Positions 34,142 through 41,806 of a DNA stretch of 52,599 nt are shown in pieces; position 1 is the stretch's first letter; each line of letters begins with the position of its first letter. The DNA is from an uncultured Clostridia bacterium (GTDB lineage: Bacteria > Cyanobacteriota > Vampirovibrionia > Gastranaerophilales > Gastranaerophilaceae). The position numbers and the translations under genes are program-made. Location: the NCBI GenBank assembly GCA_945946765.1, contig CAMEWS010000007.1, forward strand, positions 1-52,599. Reading direction: 5' to 3'. The notes beneath the pieces are model-generated. The model was not told where the DNA came from. It worked only from the letters and a program-made list of their open reading frames with translations, and did not search any database.

Positions 34142-34777
34142 ATGAAAGCATTTACCCTTGCAGAAGTTCTGTTAACATTAATTATTGTCGGTGTTGTTTC
34201 TGCATTAACGGTTCCTACACTAAAAAACCATTCTGATGAAGCAAGATATGTTGCTTCTACACAAAAAGCCATGTCAGAGGTTGTTGCGGCAATTTCGAAT
34301 TTGGAATCAGTTCATGGTGATGCATCAACTTGGAATTTTTCTTCTCCAACAACGCTAAATTGGTTTAAACAATCTATGAATATTATGCAAAATCCTAATG
34401 GAAGCGACAGTTGGGAACGTTTGGATTTAAACGGAACAAAAAATACTTTTAAACCCACTATTTTTACAGCTGATGGAATGGCATGGGAAATTCATGATGG
34501 TGGATATTCTTGTGGTGGTGGTTGTGCACTTATTGATGTTAACGGTTCTGCGCCGCCTAACACCATAGGCATTGATATTCAAGGATTTCGCATAGGTCAT
34601 TTATGCAGTGGGGACGATAACAAAACCAAAGCGGGTGATTTTGGCATTTATGCAATGGGTGATGGTGTTAATGACAAAAATTCTTCATGGGCTTGCACCT
34701 CTTATATCATAAAACATAAAAAAATGCCTTGGTTGTACGAATATCAAAAAGATTGTTCAGTATATATGGGAAAATAA
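34142..34777 (+). CDS. Prepilin-like protein, cluster member 2
   Basis: 211 residues from ATG 34142, eight bases after AAAAAGG; an in-frame ATG at 34124 is the alternative and would give six more residues. With this start the leader is only M-K-A before FTLAEVLLTLIIVGVVSALT. The soluble part has CALIDVNGSAPPNTIGIDIQ and a CTSYIIKHKKMPWL segment closely resembling member 1, so the two arose by duplication. A cysteine pair (SCGGGC) lies just before the D-x-N-G motif. Confidence 0.87.
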   Translation: MKAFTLAEVLLTLIIVGVVSALTVPTLKNHSDEARYVASTQKAMSEVVAAISNLESVHGDASTWNFSSPTTLNWFKQSMNIMQNPNGSDSWERLDLNGTKNTFKPTIFTADGMAWEIHDGGYSCGGGCALIDVNGSAPPNTIGIDIQGFRIGHLCSGDDNKTKAGDFGIYAMGDGVNDKNSSWACTSYIIKHKKMPWLYEYQKDCSVYMGK

Positions 34778-34797
34778 TTAAATTTAAAGGAGAATAT

Positions 34798-35508
34798 ATG
34801 TTTTCAAAAAAAACAAATGCATTTACGCTTGCAGAAGTTCTTTTAACTTTGATGATTATAGGAGTAATTGCTACACTAACAATCCCTTCATTAAAAGAAA
34901 CGGCAGATAAGTCAGCCAATTTGTCTTTATTACAAAAGGCTTATTCGTCCATAGCGAACGTTTTTGCTCAAATACAAGCGGAAAACGGACCGGCGTTATA
35001 CTGGAAAACGAAGGATGGAAGCAGGGTTTTTGTTGACAGTTCTTCTGAGAATATTTCAACGATTTTTAAACAAAAAATGAATGTAGCAGCGGAGACTGGT
35101 TTTTTGTCTGATGATTACCAAATTAAAACATTAAAAGGGAGTGGTTCTGATTCTTTTAAAATTGATGAAACAACTGTTGCAATCAAAGATAATACAAGTT
35201 CTTTTCAAACTACTGACGGAATGATGTGGTTCCCTTCTAATACTTATTCCGGATGTAAATATACGAAAAAAAGCGAAGATGTTCAAAAAGAAACTATTTA
35301 TTTGTGCGGATTGTTGATTGTTGACACAAACGGTACAAAAAAGCCAAATAGAATGGGTATTGATGTATTTGTGTTTGATATTACAACAGAAGGTATTAAG
35401 CCTCATTCCGGCGAAGATGACTGTTCTGATATGAATGGAGACGGCTATACTTGTGCAGCAAAAGCGTTGAGCGGTGATGATAAAGCTTTAGATTTTATTT
35501 ATGAATAA
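34798..35508 (+). CDS. Prepilin-like protein, cluster member 3
   Basis: 236 residues from ATG 34798, with AAAGGAG at 34786-34792. A longer in-frame extension overlaps the previous gene and is unlikely. The leader MFSKKTNA precedes FTLAEVLLTLMIIGVIATLT. The C-terminal region carries IVDTNGTKKPNRMGIDVFVF, nearly the same as the solitary prepilin at 10418-11062, and ends with a DDCSDMNGDGYTC segment. Of the four it is the closest in motif to that distant copy. Confidence 0.88.
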   Translation: MFSKKTNAFTLAEVLLTLMIIGVIATLTIPSLKETADKSANLSLLQKAYSSIANVFAQIQAENGPALYWKTKDGSRVFVDSSSENISTIFKQKMNVAAETGFLSDDYQIKTLKGSGSDSFKIDETTVAIKDNTSSFQTTDGMMWFPSNTYSGCKYTKKSEDVQKETIYLCGLLIVDTNGTKKPNRMGIDVFVFDITTEGIKPHSGEDDCSDMNGDGYTCAAKALSGDDKALDFIYE

Positions 35509-35565
35509 TATTCTTACAGTCTGATTTTAAATATAACTGTATATTTTAGGTGACAGGAGTAAAAA

Positions 35566-36189
35566 ATGAGAACAATAAAAGCGTTTACTTTGGCAGAAGT
35601 CCTGATAACTTTAATGATTATTGGCGTTATTTCTGCTATAACAATTCCTACATTAAAAAAAGTTTCTGATGAACATACTTATGTAACAGCGGCTAAAAAA
35701 GCATATGAAACAGTTTCATTGGCAACAAAAAATATTAAAAGCAAGGAAGGTCCGGTAAAGCTTTGGGTGGATCGTTTCGACACAATGGGTGGTTTGTTTG
35801 AAAAAGAAATGAATGCTAAATCAAATGGTTCGCTTGACTATGAAGAACATGAGGTTGTTCAATTAAACGGTGAATCTGCTGGAGATTTTTTCATTGATAT
35901 GGAAATTTTAGATGGTTCAATGTGGTATTTTGAGCGTTATTCTAATACTTGTGGTTTAAGTAAAGAAGATTTGTATTCTAATGCATGCGCTGTTATAAAG
36001 GTTGATACTAATGGTAAAAATGACCCTAATATGGTAGGTTTGGATGTATTAGGTTTTTATATTAAATCGGATGGAACAGTATTGCCTTTTGGTTCAGGAG
36101 ATTCAGCAACCACATCTTCTTGTAACAAAAACGGTAGCGGCTGGGGGTGTACATCAAAAATGATTACAGATGGTAAAATTAGTTGGTAG
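35566..36189 (+). CDS. Prepilin-like protein, cluster member 4
   Basis: 207 residues with GGAG before the ATG. Leader MRTIKA, then FTLAEVLITLMIIGVISAIT. The soluble domain has CAVIKVDTNGKNDPNMVGLD and ends WGCTSKMITDGKISW. It is the last gene before the strong terminator at 36211-36242, so the cluster ends here. As with the others, the assembly ATPase, prepilin peptidase and secretin genes must lie elsewhere in the genome. Confidence 0.88.
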   Translation: MRTIKAFTLAEVLITLMIIGVISAITIPTLKKVSDEHTYVTAAKKAYETVSLATKNIKSKEGPVKLWVDRFDTMGGLFEKEMNAKSNGSLDYEEHEVVQLNGESAGDFFIDMEILDGSMWYFERYSNTCGLSKEDLYSNACAVIKVDTNGKNDPNMVGLDVLGFYIKSDGTVLPFGSGDSATTSSCNKNGSGWGCTSKMITDGKISW

Positions 36190-36210
36190 TTTTATCAGTT
36201 TTTTTCAATA

Positions 36211-36242
36211 AAAAAGGCTCTGTTTTAAACAGAGCCTTTTTT
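36211..36242 (+). terminator. Strong bidirectional terminator after the prepilin cluster
   Basis: AAAAAGGCTCTGTTT and its exact complement form a long stem centred on 36226, with A-rich and T-rich flanks on both sides. It can end the plus-strand prepilin transcript and the convergent minus-strand gene that starts at 36978. Confidence 0.92.
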
Positions 36243-36255
36243 ATATTTTGTTTAA

Positions 36256-36978
36256 TTAGTGTCTGTCTGTCATCACAAATAAGCTAATGAGGTCATTAAG
36301 TGCAACAGCTTGTTTTTTATAATCTTGAACTTGTTTTTCAAGGCTTTTGATGTTGTTTTTGTATTCAGCAATTTGTGTCAAACAAGCTTTAGCATTAGAA
36401 GTTAGATTATCCTGACCTTGTTGAGCTTCTTGTAATACACTGTTCATTGAAATTCCAAGTGCTTCCATAGTTTGACGAATGATTTGAGCACCTGTTTGTT
36501 TTGTAACGCCTTGCGGAAGTTGCATAATTAATCTTTTTAATACTGCAACATTTGCGGGTACTGAGTAATTTTTTTGTTGGTTCATATTGTTTATTATAGG
36601 TGCTTGAGTGTGTGCAAACATTTCTTTTTCGTCAAACATAGGTGTTACTTCTTCTTCAAAATTTAAGTTTTGGGATATGTCAGAAAATGTTTCTGAAAAA
36701 TCATTATTTTCTTGTATATTTTCTTCTATATTAAAATTTTTTTCATCAAAATTTGAAACAGAAGGTGTAGTTTCTTCTTCTATTGCAAATTCTGAAAAAT
36801 TGTTTTCAAGACTAATATTGTCAGTGATAATATTTTCTTCTTGTACAGGTTGAATAGGTTCGTGTATCAACGTGCTTTGAGTATTATCAGGAATTGGTTG
36901 AATTTCAATTTCTGCTTGTTTTTTTAAAGCTTCTACAATTTTCTTGCCGACTCCTGAGGGAAGTTTATTTTCTACCAT
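36256..36978 (-). CDS. Acidic low-complexity protein with conserved-looking C-terminal coiled coil
   Basis: 240 residues. After LPSGVGKKIVEALKKQAEIE, residues about 25-130 are a disordered Glu/Asn/Gln-rich stretch. The C-terminal 100 residues look folded: NVAVLKRLIMQLPQGVTKQT, GAQIIRQTMEALGISMNSVL, and a coiled coil CLTQIAEYKNNIKSLEKQVQ ending in NDLISLFVMTD. No signal peptide or membrane helix. I do not recognise the family; the layout would suit a cytoskeletal or polar scaffold. It is a single-gene unit between two terminators. Confidence 0.8.
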   Translation of the reverse strand: MVENKLPSGVGKKIVEALKKQAEIEIQPIPDNTQSTLIHEPIQPVQEENIITDNISLENNFSEFAIEEETTPSVSNFDEKNFNIEENIQENNDFSETFSDISQNLNFEEEVTPMFDEKEMFAHTQAPIINNMNQQKNYSVPANVAVLKRLIMQLPQGVTKQTGAQIIRQTMEALGISMNSVLQEAQQGQDNLTSNAKACLTQIAEYKNNIKSLEKQVQDYKKQAVALNDLISLFVMTDRH

Positions 36979-37035
36979 GTTACTAACCTTTATTTATACT
37001 TTCAATTAAATTATAAATAAAATATAGTTATTTTT

Positions 37036-37075
37036 CAAAAAAGAAGTTACAATTTATTAATATTGTAACTTCTTG
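37036..37075 (-). terminator. Terminator of the two-paralog operon
   Basis: Thirteen-base perfect arms AAGAAGTTACAAT (37042-37054) and ATTGTAACTTCTT (37063-37075) around an 8-base loop. On the minus strand the stem runs directly into TTTTTTG. It lies about 10 bases after the stop codon of the 582-residue gene. Confidence 0.88.
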
Positions 37076-37085
37076 AAATATTATT

Positions 37086-38834
37086 CTACATTGCACCATA
37101 GAAGGCATTGAACGTTTTAGTTTCGTTTTGGATTTTGTTTTGTATAAATTCTCCTGAAACTTTCATTCTGTCTTTATTTTCTTCTGGAGTTTGTGTTTTT
37201 GCTTTTCTTCGTTTTTCAATATTATTTGTAATAGCAATGTTGAGTTTCGGTATGCCCCAACCCAGTACAACACCTGAATAAAAGTAACCAAGCAATTGAG
37301 CATAGTTTTTCTGTTTTATTTGTTTTAATGCTTTTTGAGCAATTTGGGCATTATTCCCTTCTGTTTTTGCAACTTCAGTAACCGCAGCAAGTAATTTTCT
37401 AAACGGTAGTGCCTTTCCATTTTGTGTTGTTGGGATGTTGAGTTTTTTCAACACAGGGTAAAGGATTTCTTCGTGTGTTTTTTCTATGGAATGTTTAATA
37501 AAATTAAATGTACCTTTACCGTATTTTTCTTCATCATAATTTACAATATTTTTGTTAAAGGCTCTTGCTGCCAATTTAGAAACGAACCCTCCAAGTATTA
37601 ACCAGTTTGCAAAGCCAAGAGAGTCTTTAATTATTGATTCTCTCATTTCGTCTTTATCACGTGCAGCCAAGATACGGCTCATAATTGTAACACCATAAAT
37701 AAATTTGAATTGGTCAAGAGTTGGTACAATACCTTTGTATTGTAGGTTTTTTAAGATTTCTTTTGCTGATTCAACAGGTTTTATGTACAAGTTTTTAGGA
37801 TTTTTTAAAATGCAGGCAATCATTGCAGAACTTATAGCTAAACCTGTGATGGCTTTGAGTATTTTAAATCCTAAGGTTTTGTCGGGTTGTCTTCCTTCTA
37901 CACCTACAAATCCGTCAGAACCAGTACGTTTTTTAGTTAAGTACCTGTTAAACGGTTGTGCAGACATACCGATAGCTGCTGGAACGGAAAGACCGGCAAT
38001 AACTGTCGCAACCTTTTTGTTTTTAACCCCTTTTAAAAATTTGTTTAAATCTTTAACTGTACCTGTGCCGTCATGCAATGCTTTGTCTTTAACAGCTCTA
38101 AGCATAGAATTTGCGTTACCGATTAAATCTTTCAAAGATGCTGTAACACCTGTATCTATATCCCCTTTTACAATTTTAAATGTTGAACCTGCTTCAGTTT
38201 CTCCTGTGATAAGTTCAACAAGCTCGTTCATTGTTTGTTTTGGTACTTTATATTTATCGGATTCGGCTTCAACCATTAAATTTACGGCTTTTTTAACGGT
38301 ATTGTCGGAAAGGGAATGCCAAACTTCCGTGCTGCCTTCTTTAGTTGTATTAAAACCTTTTATGCTTTTAAAGAAGTTTTCCCAGTATGTACGTGAGTCG
38401 TATTTGTTTTCTTTTATACTTAAATTTACAAAATCTTTGAAAGTGTCAATAGAGTGCCCGTCCATGAACATAAGGTGAGCTTTGACACCATTAGCCTTGT
38501 TGAAAGAGTGTGTTACAAGATAACCTGCTCCTAAACCTACTGCACCTGCAATGGCATGGTTTGTTGTACCCATTGATTCTCTGAATCCTGTTTCCATACC
38601 GGCATTTGCCGAACGTTTGAAGTCAACAACAGTTCTTGGTGTAACCATAAAACCAAAGTCGACAAAACAAGCACCAATGGCAGGGCTAACATTTAAGAAG
38701 TTTAAAAATTGTGAGCCGACTTGAAATCCAAGATCTATAGGACCTTTAAAGTTTGGATTTGATTTTCTTTGTTTGTTATTATTGTTTCTTTGTAAATTAT
38801 ATGAGCTTTGTGTTTTTGTAATTCGGGATAGCAT
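37086..38834 (-). CDS. Hypothetical membrane-associated protein, paralog B (NPNFKG family)
   Basis: 582 residues. The N-terminus is Ser/Asn/Gln/Lys-rich and ends in KSNPNFKGPIDLGF. Next comes a segment shared with the upstream paralog: LNVSPAIGACFVDFGFMVTP then RTVVDFKRSANAGMETGFRE. Several hydrophobic stretches could cross or lie on a membrane (AGLSVPAAIGMSAQPFNRYL; AITGLAISSAMIACIL; LGYFYSGVVLGWGIPKLNIA). Shared motifs with the paralog include MS-QPFNR, DQFKFIYGV--MSRILAARD and a SKLAARAFN helix. I know no function. It probably forms an operon with the upstream gene, 14 bases away. Confidence 0.82.
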   Translation of the reverse strand: MLSRITKTQSSYNLQRNNNNKQRKSNPNFKGPIDLGFQVGSQFLNFLNVSPAIGACFVDFGFMVTPRTVVDFKRSANAGMETGFRESMGTTNHAIAGAVGLGAGYLVTHSFNKANGVKAHLMFMDGHSIDTFKDFVNLSIKENKYDSRTYWENFFKSIKGFNTTKEGSTEVWHSLSDNTVKKAVNLMVEAESDKYKVPKQTMNELVELITGETEAGSTFKIVKGDIDTGVTASLKDLIGNANSMLRAVKDKALHDGTGTVKDLNKFLKGVKNKKVATVIAGLSVPAAIGMSAQPFNRYLTKKRTGSDGFVGVEGRQPDKTLGFKILKAITGLAISSAMIACILKNPKNLYIKPVESAKEILKNLQYKGIVPTLDQFKFIYGVTIMSRILAARDKDEMRESIIKDSLGFANWLILGGFVSKLAARAFNKNIVNYDEEKYGKGTFNFIKHSIEKTHEEILYPVLKKLNIPTTQNGKALPFRKLLAAVTEVAKTEGNNAQIAQKALKQIKQKNYAQLLGYFYSGVVLGWGIPKLNIAITNNIEKRRKAKTQTPEENKDRMKVSGEFIQNKIQNETKTFNAFYGAM

Positions 38835-38848
38835 ATTTTTTCCTGTTT

Positions 38849-40459
38849 TTATTTAAATTTTTGTTGTCTCTCTAACATCATGCCAAACGCCTGAAAAGTT
38901 TTTTTGTTGCTAGTCAAATTTAATGAAGGGTATGTTGTTAAATCTTTTAATTTTTGTTTGATTTTCATTTGTTCTTTACGTTCTGTTTCTTTTCTGACGT
39001 ACCAAGGAACCAATATTCCAAGTATAAGCATAGAAAATCCAAGTGAACTTATTTCGCATAATGCTCTGCGGTTTCTTGCTTTAGCGCCACTAATTACACT
39101 TTCAGAAGCTTTGATGGCATTTGCTTCGTCAAAACTCTTGAGTTTTGTATCCTTAACCCAATAAACGAATTTTTGAAGTAAATTCATATTGTCAGGTTTT
39201 TCTTTCATGTAATTTAAAAGAGGTACTCCTTTTACTTTTTGTATTATAGTACCAACACCTTTAGAAACATAGTCTCCTAAGAAATATAAACTTGAGAATG
39301 TTGCAATATCTCTCCAAGTTACTTCTTTTAACTCATTTTCATCTTCAGAAGCAAGCATTCTGCTGGCAAATGTAGCTGTGGCAATCCATCTGCATTGGTC
39401 CATAGAAGGCATGTTCTTTGTGAATTGAAGCATTTTAACACTAGGCTTTTTCATCATTGAAAGTAAAGCCGTACCAACCATTAAACCGGCCGCTGCTATT
39501 TTCTTTGTCCAAAAAGCTGATTTTTGCGCTGATGTCATGCCATCATTTTGTTTGCCTTTGCCAAAATCTTTATATATCGGAGCACCTTCCTGACCCGATG
39601 TTTTGCGTGTAATCCACCTGTTTATGGATTGCATTGAGGCTGCTAACGGTATTACTATTGCAAGACCGATAAGGCTCTTTTTGTTAACAAATTTTGTTGC
39701 TTTTTTCACAAAAGTTTCAATTTTAGCAGTGTCTTTACCAAAGTCATGTATGAATTTTTGACCAACATCAACAGCATCTCTTAACAGTGTTGAAATATTA
39801 TCGTGGTATATTTTTCCATGAATTTTGATGTGTTCGGCACCGCCTGTTTCTTTAAGAATTTTGTTGTAAAGGTTTTTACGTGCTTCAGCAACAACTTTTT
39901 TGTCTTTAACGTTATTTTCTATTACTTTTTCAAATTCTGTTATTTCTGTTTCAAGTTTTTCTGGAATAAGATCTTTCCATTGATTGCCATTAAGAACTTT
40001 TGAGTCTTCAAAAAGCCTTGATACAAAACCTTTTGCGGATTTATCCGATTGGTTAAAATGTTCTTTTAAGGTTTCTAAGGCATCTTGATTTGCCCACATG
40101 CCTGCAAGCCCTTTGTTGTTTTTGTTAAACAATTCAAGCAGTTTTGCTACACCCAAAACGATAAACCCGGGTATTAAGCAGTTGACAATCAGCCCTGAAG
40201 ATTCACGGCGAAATGTTTCCGCTGCAGCAAAACCGTTTGTTTTTGCATCAACATATGTTCTCGGTGCAATTGCAGTAACCATGTCAATTAAAGAAACACC
40301 TGCCATAGGGTTGGTATTGCAAAATTGCAGTGTTGAAGTTGCCGCACCCAGCATAGCATCCGGCAAGCCTGAAAAATTGGGATTATTTTTTTTATTTATA
40401 GGAGCATTTTTAAAGTTTTGGTATGCATCCTGATTGTTTATGCTAATTTCATTAATCAT
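38849..40459 (-). CDS. Hypothetical membrane-associated protein, paralog A (NPNFSG family)
   Basis: 536 residues, a diverged copy of the 582-residue protein downstream. After KKNNPNFSGLPDAMLG it has CNTNPMAGVSLIDMVTAIAP then RTYVDAKTNGFAAAETFRRE, aligning with the paralog. Later shared positions are PLAASMQSINRWITRKTSGQ, MPSMDQCRWIATATFASRML and LGDYVSKGVGTI. Hydrophobic segments (LIVNCLIPGFIVLGVAKLLE; AAAGLMVGTALLSMMK; LGFSMLILGILVPWYV) suggest membrane association. Function unknown. It is the first gene of the pair; its ribosome site is weak and its promoter must lie in 40460-40700. Confidence 0.82.
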   Translation of the reverse strand: MINEISINNQDAYQNFKNAPINKKNNPNFSGLPDAMLGAATSTLQFCNTNPMAGVSLIDMVTAIAPRTYVDAKTNGFAAAETFRRESSGLIVNCLIPGFIVLGVAKLLELFNKNNKGLAGMWANQDALETLKEHFNQSDKSAKGFVSRLFEDSKVLNGNQWKDLIPEKLETEITEFEKVIENNVKDKKVVAEARKNLYNKILKETGGAEHIKIHGKIYHDNISTLLRDAVDVGQKFIHDFGKDTAKIETFVKKATKFVNKKSLIGLAIVIPLAASMQSINRWITRKTSGQEGAPIYKDFGKGKQNDGMTSAQKSAFWTKKIAAAGLMVGTALLSMMKKPSVKMLQFTKNMPSMDQCRWIATATFASRMLASEDENELKEVTWRDIATFSSLYFLGDYVSKGVGTIIQKVKGVPLLNYMKEKPDNMNLLQKFVYWVKDTKLKSFDEANAIKASESVISGAKARNRRALCEISSLGFSMLILGILVPWYVRKETERKEQMKIKQKLKDLTTYPSLNLTSNKKTFQAFGMMLERQQKFK

Positions 40460-40886
40460 AACTTTTTTAATTTGTTTCAGCTTTCATTTGAAAGATATTG
40501 CATTTGGCACTAACTTATAATATGAAAGACCTGCTATAATTACAAATCTGCTAAAAATTTTTTTTGTTATTTGATTTTGTTAAATTTTTTAAACCAGTTA
40601 ATCGTAATGTGATTTTTTATTTAACAATAAAGATAAATTAATTTTGGATGGAATATTTTAGCTAAATTGCATTTTTATTGCATAAATTTATTTTTAAAAT
40701 CCAACTTTACAAAACTTTACACAAATTGTTGTAAACATTTGTTTACAAATGCTAATAAATTATTAAAGTTTAGGTATGAATAGGTCGATATAAAGGTTAG
40801 AAAGATTCCAAAAATTTGAAAAAAGAAAAATACTGATGAATTTTTGGAAATATTATGTATTAAATTGCAGTCAGGGGTGCGTACAA
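40460..40886. promoter_or_regulatory. Divergent AT-rich control region with a 20-base palindrome
   Basis: 427 bases between the NPNFSG-family operon and a small plus-strand gene. At 40729-40748 is TTGTAAACATTTGTTTACAA: eight-base arms TTGTAAAC and GTTTACAA that are exact complements around ATTT. The TTGT-to-ACAA outline is reminiscent of Rex-type operators, but the site is not a textbook match and no rex gene is in the window. Nearby ACTTTACACAAATTGTTG adds to the repeat density. No DnaA-box cluster and no reading frame are convincing. AGGGG at 40873-40877 is the ribosome site of the next gene. Confidence 0.5.
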
Positions 40887-41144
40887 ATGGCAAATGATTA
40901 TATTAAACAACCTTTTGGTATGAACATAAAAATGCCTGTTAAAACTATCAGGCAAATAGAACAAACTGCTGAATCCAGAGTTAACGGTATTTTTGAACCA
41001 TTATTTAACTTCATTGAAGATAATCAAAATGTCTTTACAGGGGATGTATCAAGACAGATTGATCAATATAACGCATTACAATACAATATTGGGGCTGAAT
41101 TAAGAGCATTAAGCACAAATGGCGGTTTTGACGTAAAAGGATAA
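40887..41144 (+). CDS. 85-residue hypothetical protein
   Basis: Chosen start is the ATG at 40887, about nine bases after AGGGG; a longer frame to 40836 has no ribosome site. The product is small and soluble: MANDYIKQPFGMNIKMPVKT, then two helices with RQIEQTAESRVNGIFEPLFN and VSRQIDQYNALQYNIGAELR. No family recognised. The helical, Gln/Asn-rich style recalls small structural or coiled-coil adaptors. It ends nine bases before the convergent gene at 41154-41435. Confidence 0.72.
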   Translation: MANDYIKQPFGMNIKMPVKTIRQIEQTAESRVNGIFEPLFNFIEDNQNVFTGDVSRQIDQYNALQYNIGAELRALSTNGGFDVKG

Positions 41145-41153
41145 TGTCTGTTT

Positions 41154-41435
41154 TTAATTTTCACATGTCATGTATCCTAATATACTAAAAGCGATAATTT
41201 TATCTTCGTTAATGTTTAGCCATTCATATTTTGGGCTTTCCTCGTTACAATTACATTCATCAAAATGATGACAAATTGTTGCTGATTTTAGGGTAAGTAT
41301 GTTTTTAAGGTTGTCTTTATCATCTTTTACAATCGAACCAAATGCTTTAAAACTTTCTGTAAACACAACAATATCTTTTACTCCGCCTGTCATTTCCACT
41401 GCTTTGTAAATTCTGTTTATAATATCTGAACTCAT
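41154..41435 (-). CDS. 93-residue hypothetical protein with Cys/His cluster
   Basis: A strong AAAGGAG ribosome site supports the ATG at 41435. The sequence is soluble: MSSDIINRIYKAVEMTGGVK, DIVVFTESFKAFGSIVKDD, then CHHFDECNCNEESPKYEW and a C-terminal FSILGYMTCEN. The closely spaced CHH and CNC residues could bind a metal, but no known zinc motif fits. The function is unknown. It is divergent from the oxidoreductase operon. Confidence 0.75.
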   Translation of the reverse strand: MSSDIINRIYKAVEMTGGVKDIVVFTESFKAFGSIVKDDKDNLKNILTLKSATICHHFDECNCNEESPKYEWLNINEDKIIAFSILGYMTCEN

Positions 41436-41518
41436 AATGTAACTCCTTTTTTAATTTCACTTTATTATTTATTAAGTAAAGAGTTATTACATTACCTTGT
41501 CGGGTAACTTATACAAAC

Positions 41519-41546
41519 TTGTATTTTACCTCTTAAGTGATACAAT
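41519..41546 (+). promoter_or_regulatory. Candidate promoter of the 2-oxoacid oxidoreductase operon
   Basis: TTGTAT (41519-41524), 16-base spacer, TACAAT (41541-41546), about 50 bases before the first ATG. The -10 is good and the -35 partial. Confidence 0.45.
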
Positions 41547-41596
41547 TTAGGAATGAATATAGTTGACTGTATAGAATTTTAAAAGAGTCGTTTATT

Positions 41597-41806
41597 ATGG
41601 GCAGGATTGTTTTAGACAGAGATGTATGTAAGGGTTGTTATTTATGCATAAAAGCATGTCCTAAAGCTTTGTTAAAAAAAAGTTCAAAGCCCAATAACCA
41701 CGGTTTTTTCCCTGCAGAATTTACTGATGACAAAAATGAATGTATAGGATGTGCGCAATGTGCAATGAATTGTCCTGATGCGGCAATAAGAGAGGTTTAC
41801 AGATAG
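41597..41806 (+). CDS. 2-oxoacid:ferredoxin oxidoreductase, ferredoxin (delta) subunit
   Basis: 69 residues with two 4Fe-4S cluster motifs: CKGCYLCIKACPKALL and CIGCAQCAMNCPDAAI. Between them is the usual NNHGFFPAEF stretch. It passes electrons from the pyrophosphate-dependent catalytic subunit to free ferredoxin. Its stop codon TAG overlaps the GTG start of the alpha subunit by one base, so translation is coupled. This porD/vorD-type gene heads the four-subunit operon. Confidence 0.94.
   Translation: MGRIVLDRDVCKGCYLCIKACPKALLKKSSKPNNHGFFPAEFTDDKNECIGCAQCAMNCPDAAIREVYR

Noticed and set aside
37705-38478. 257-codon plus-strand frame opposite the 582-residue gene
   Set aside because: Long but entirely antisense to a better-supported gene, with no ribosome site and no recognisable domain.
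40460-40886. Possible replication origin
   Set aside because: The region is AT-rich with repeats, but there is no cluster of TTATCCACA-like DnaA boxes and no dnaA or dnaN nearby.
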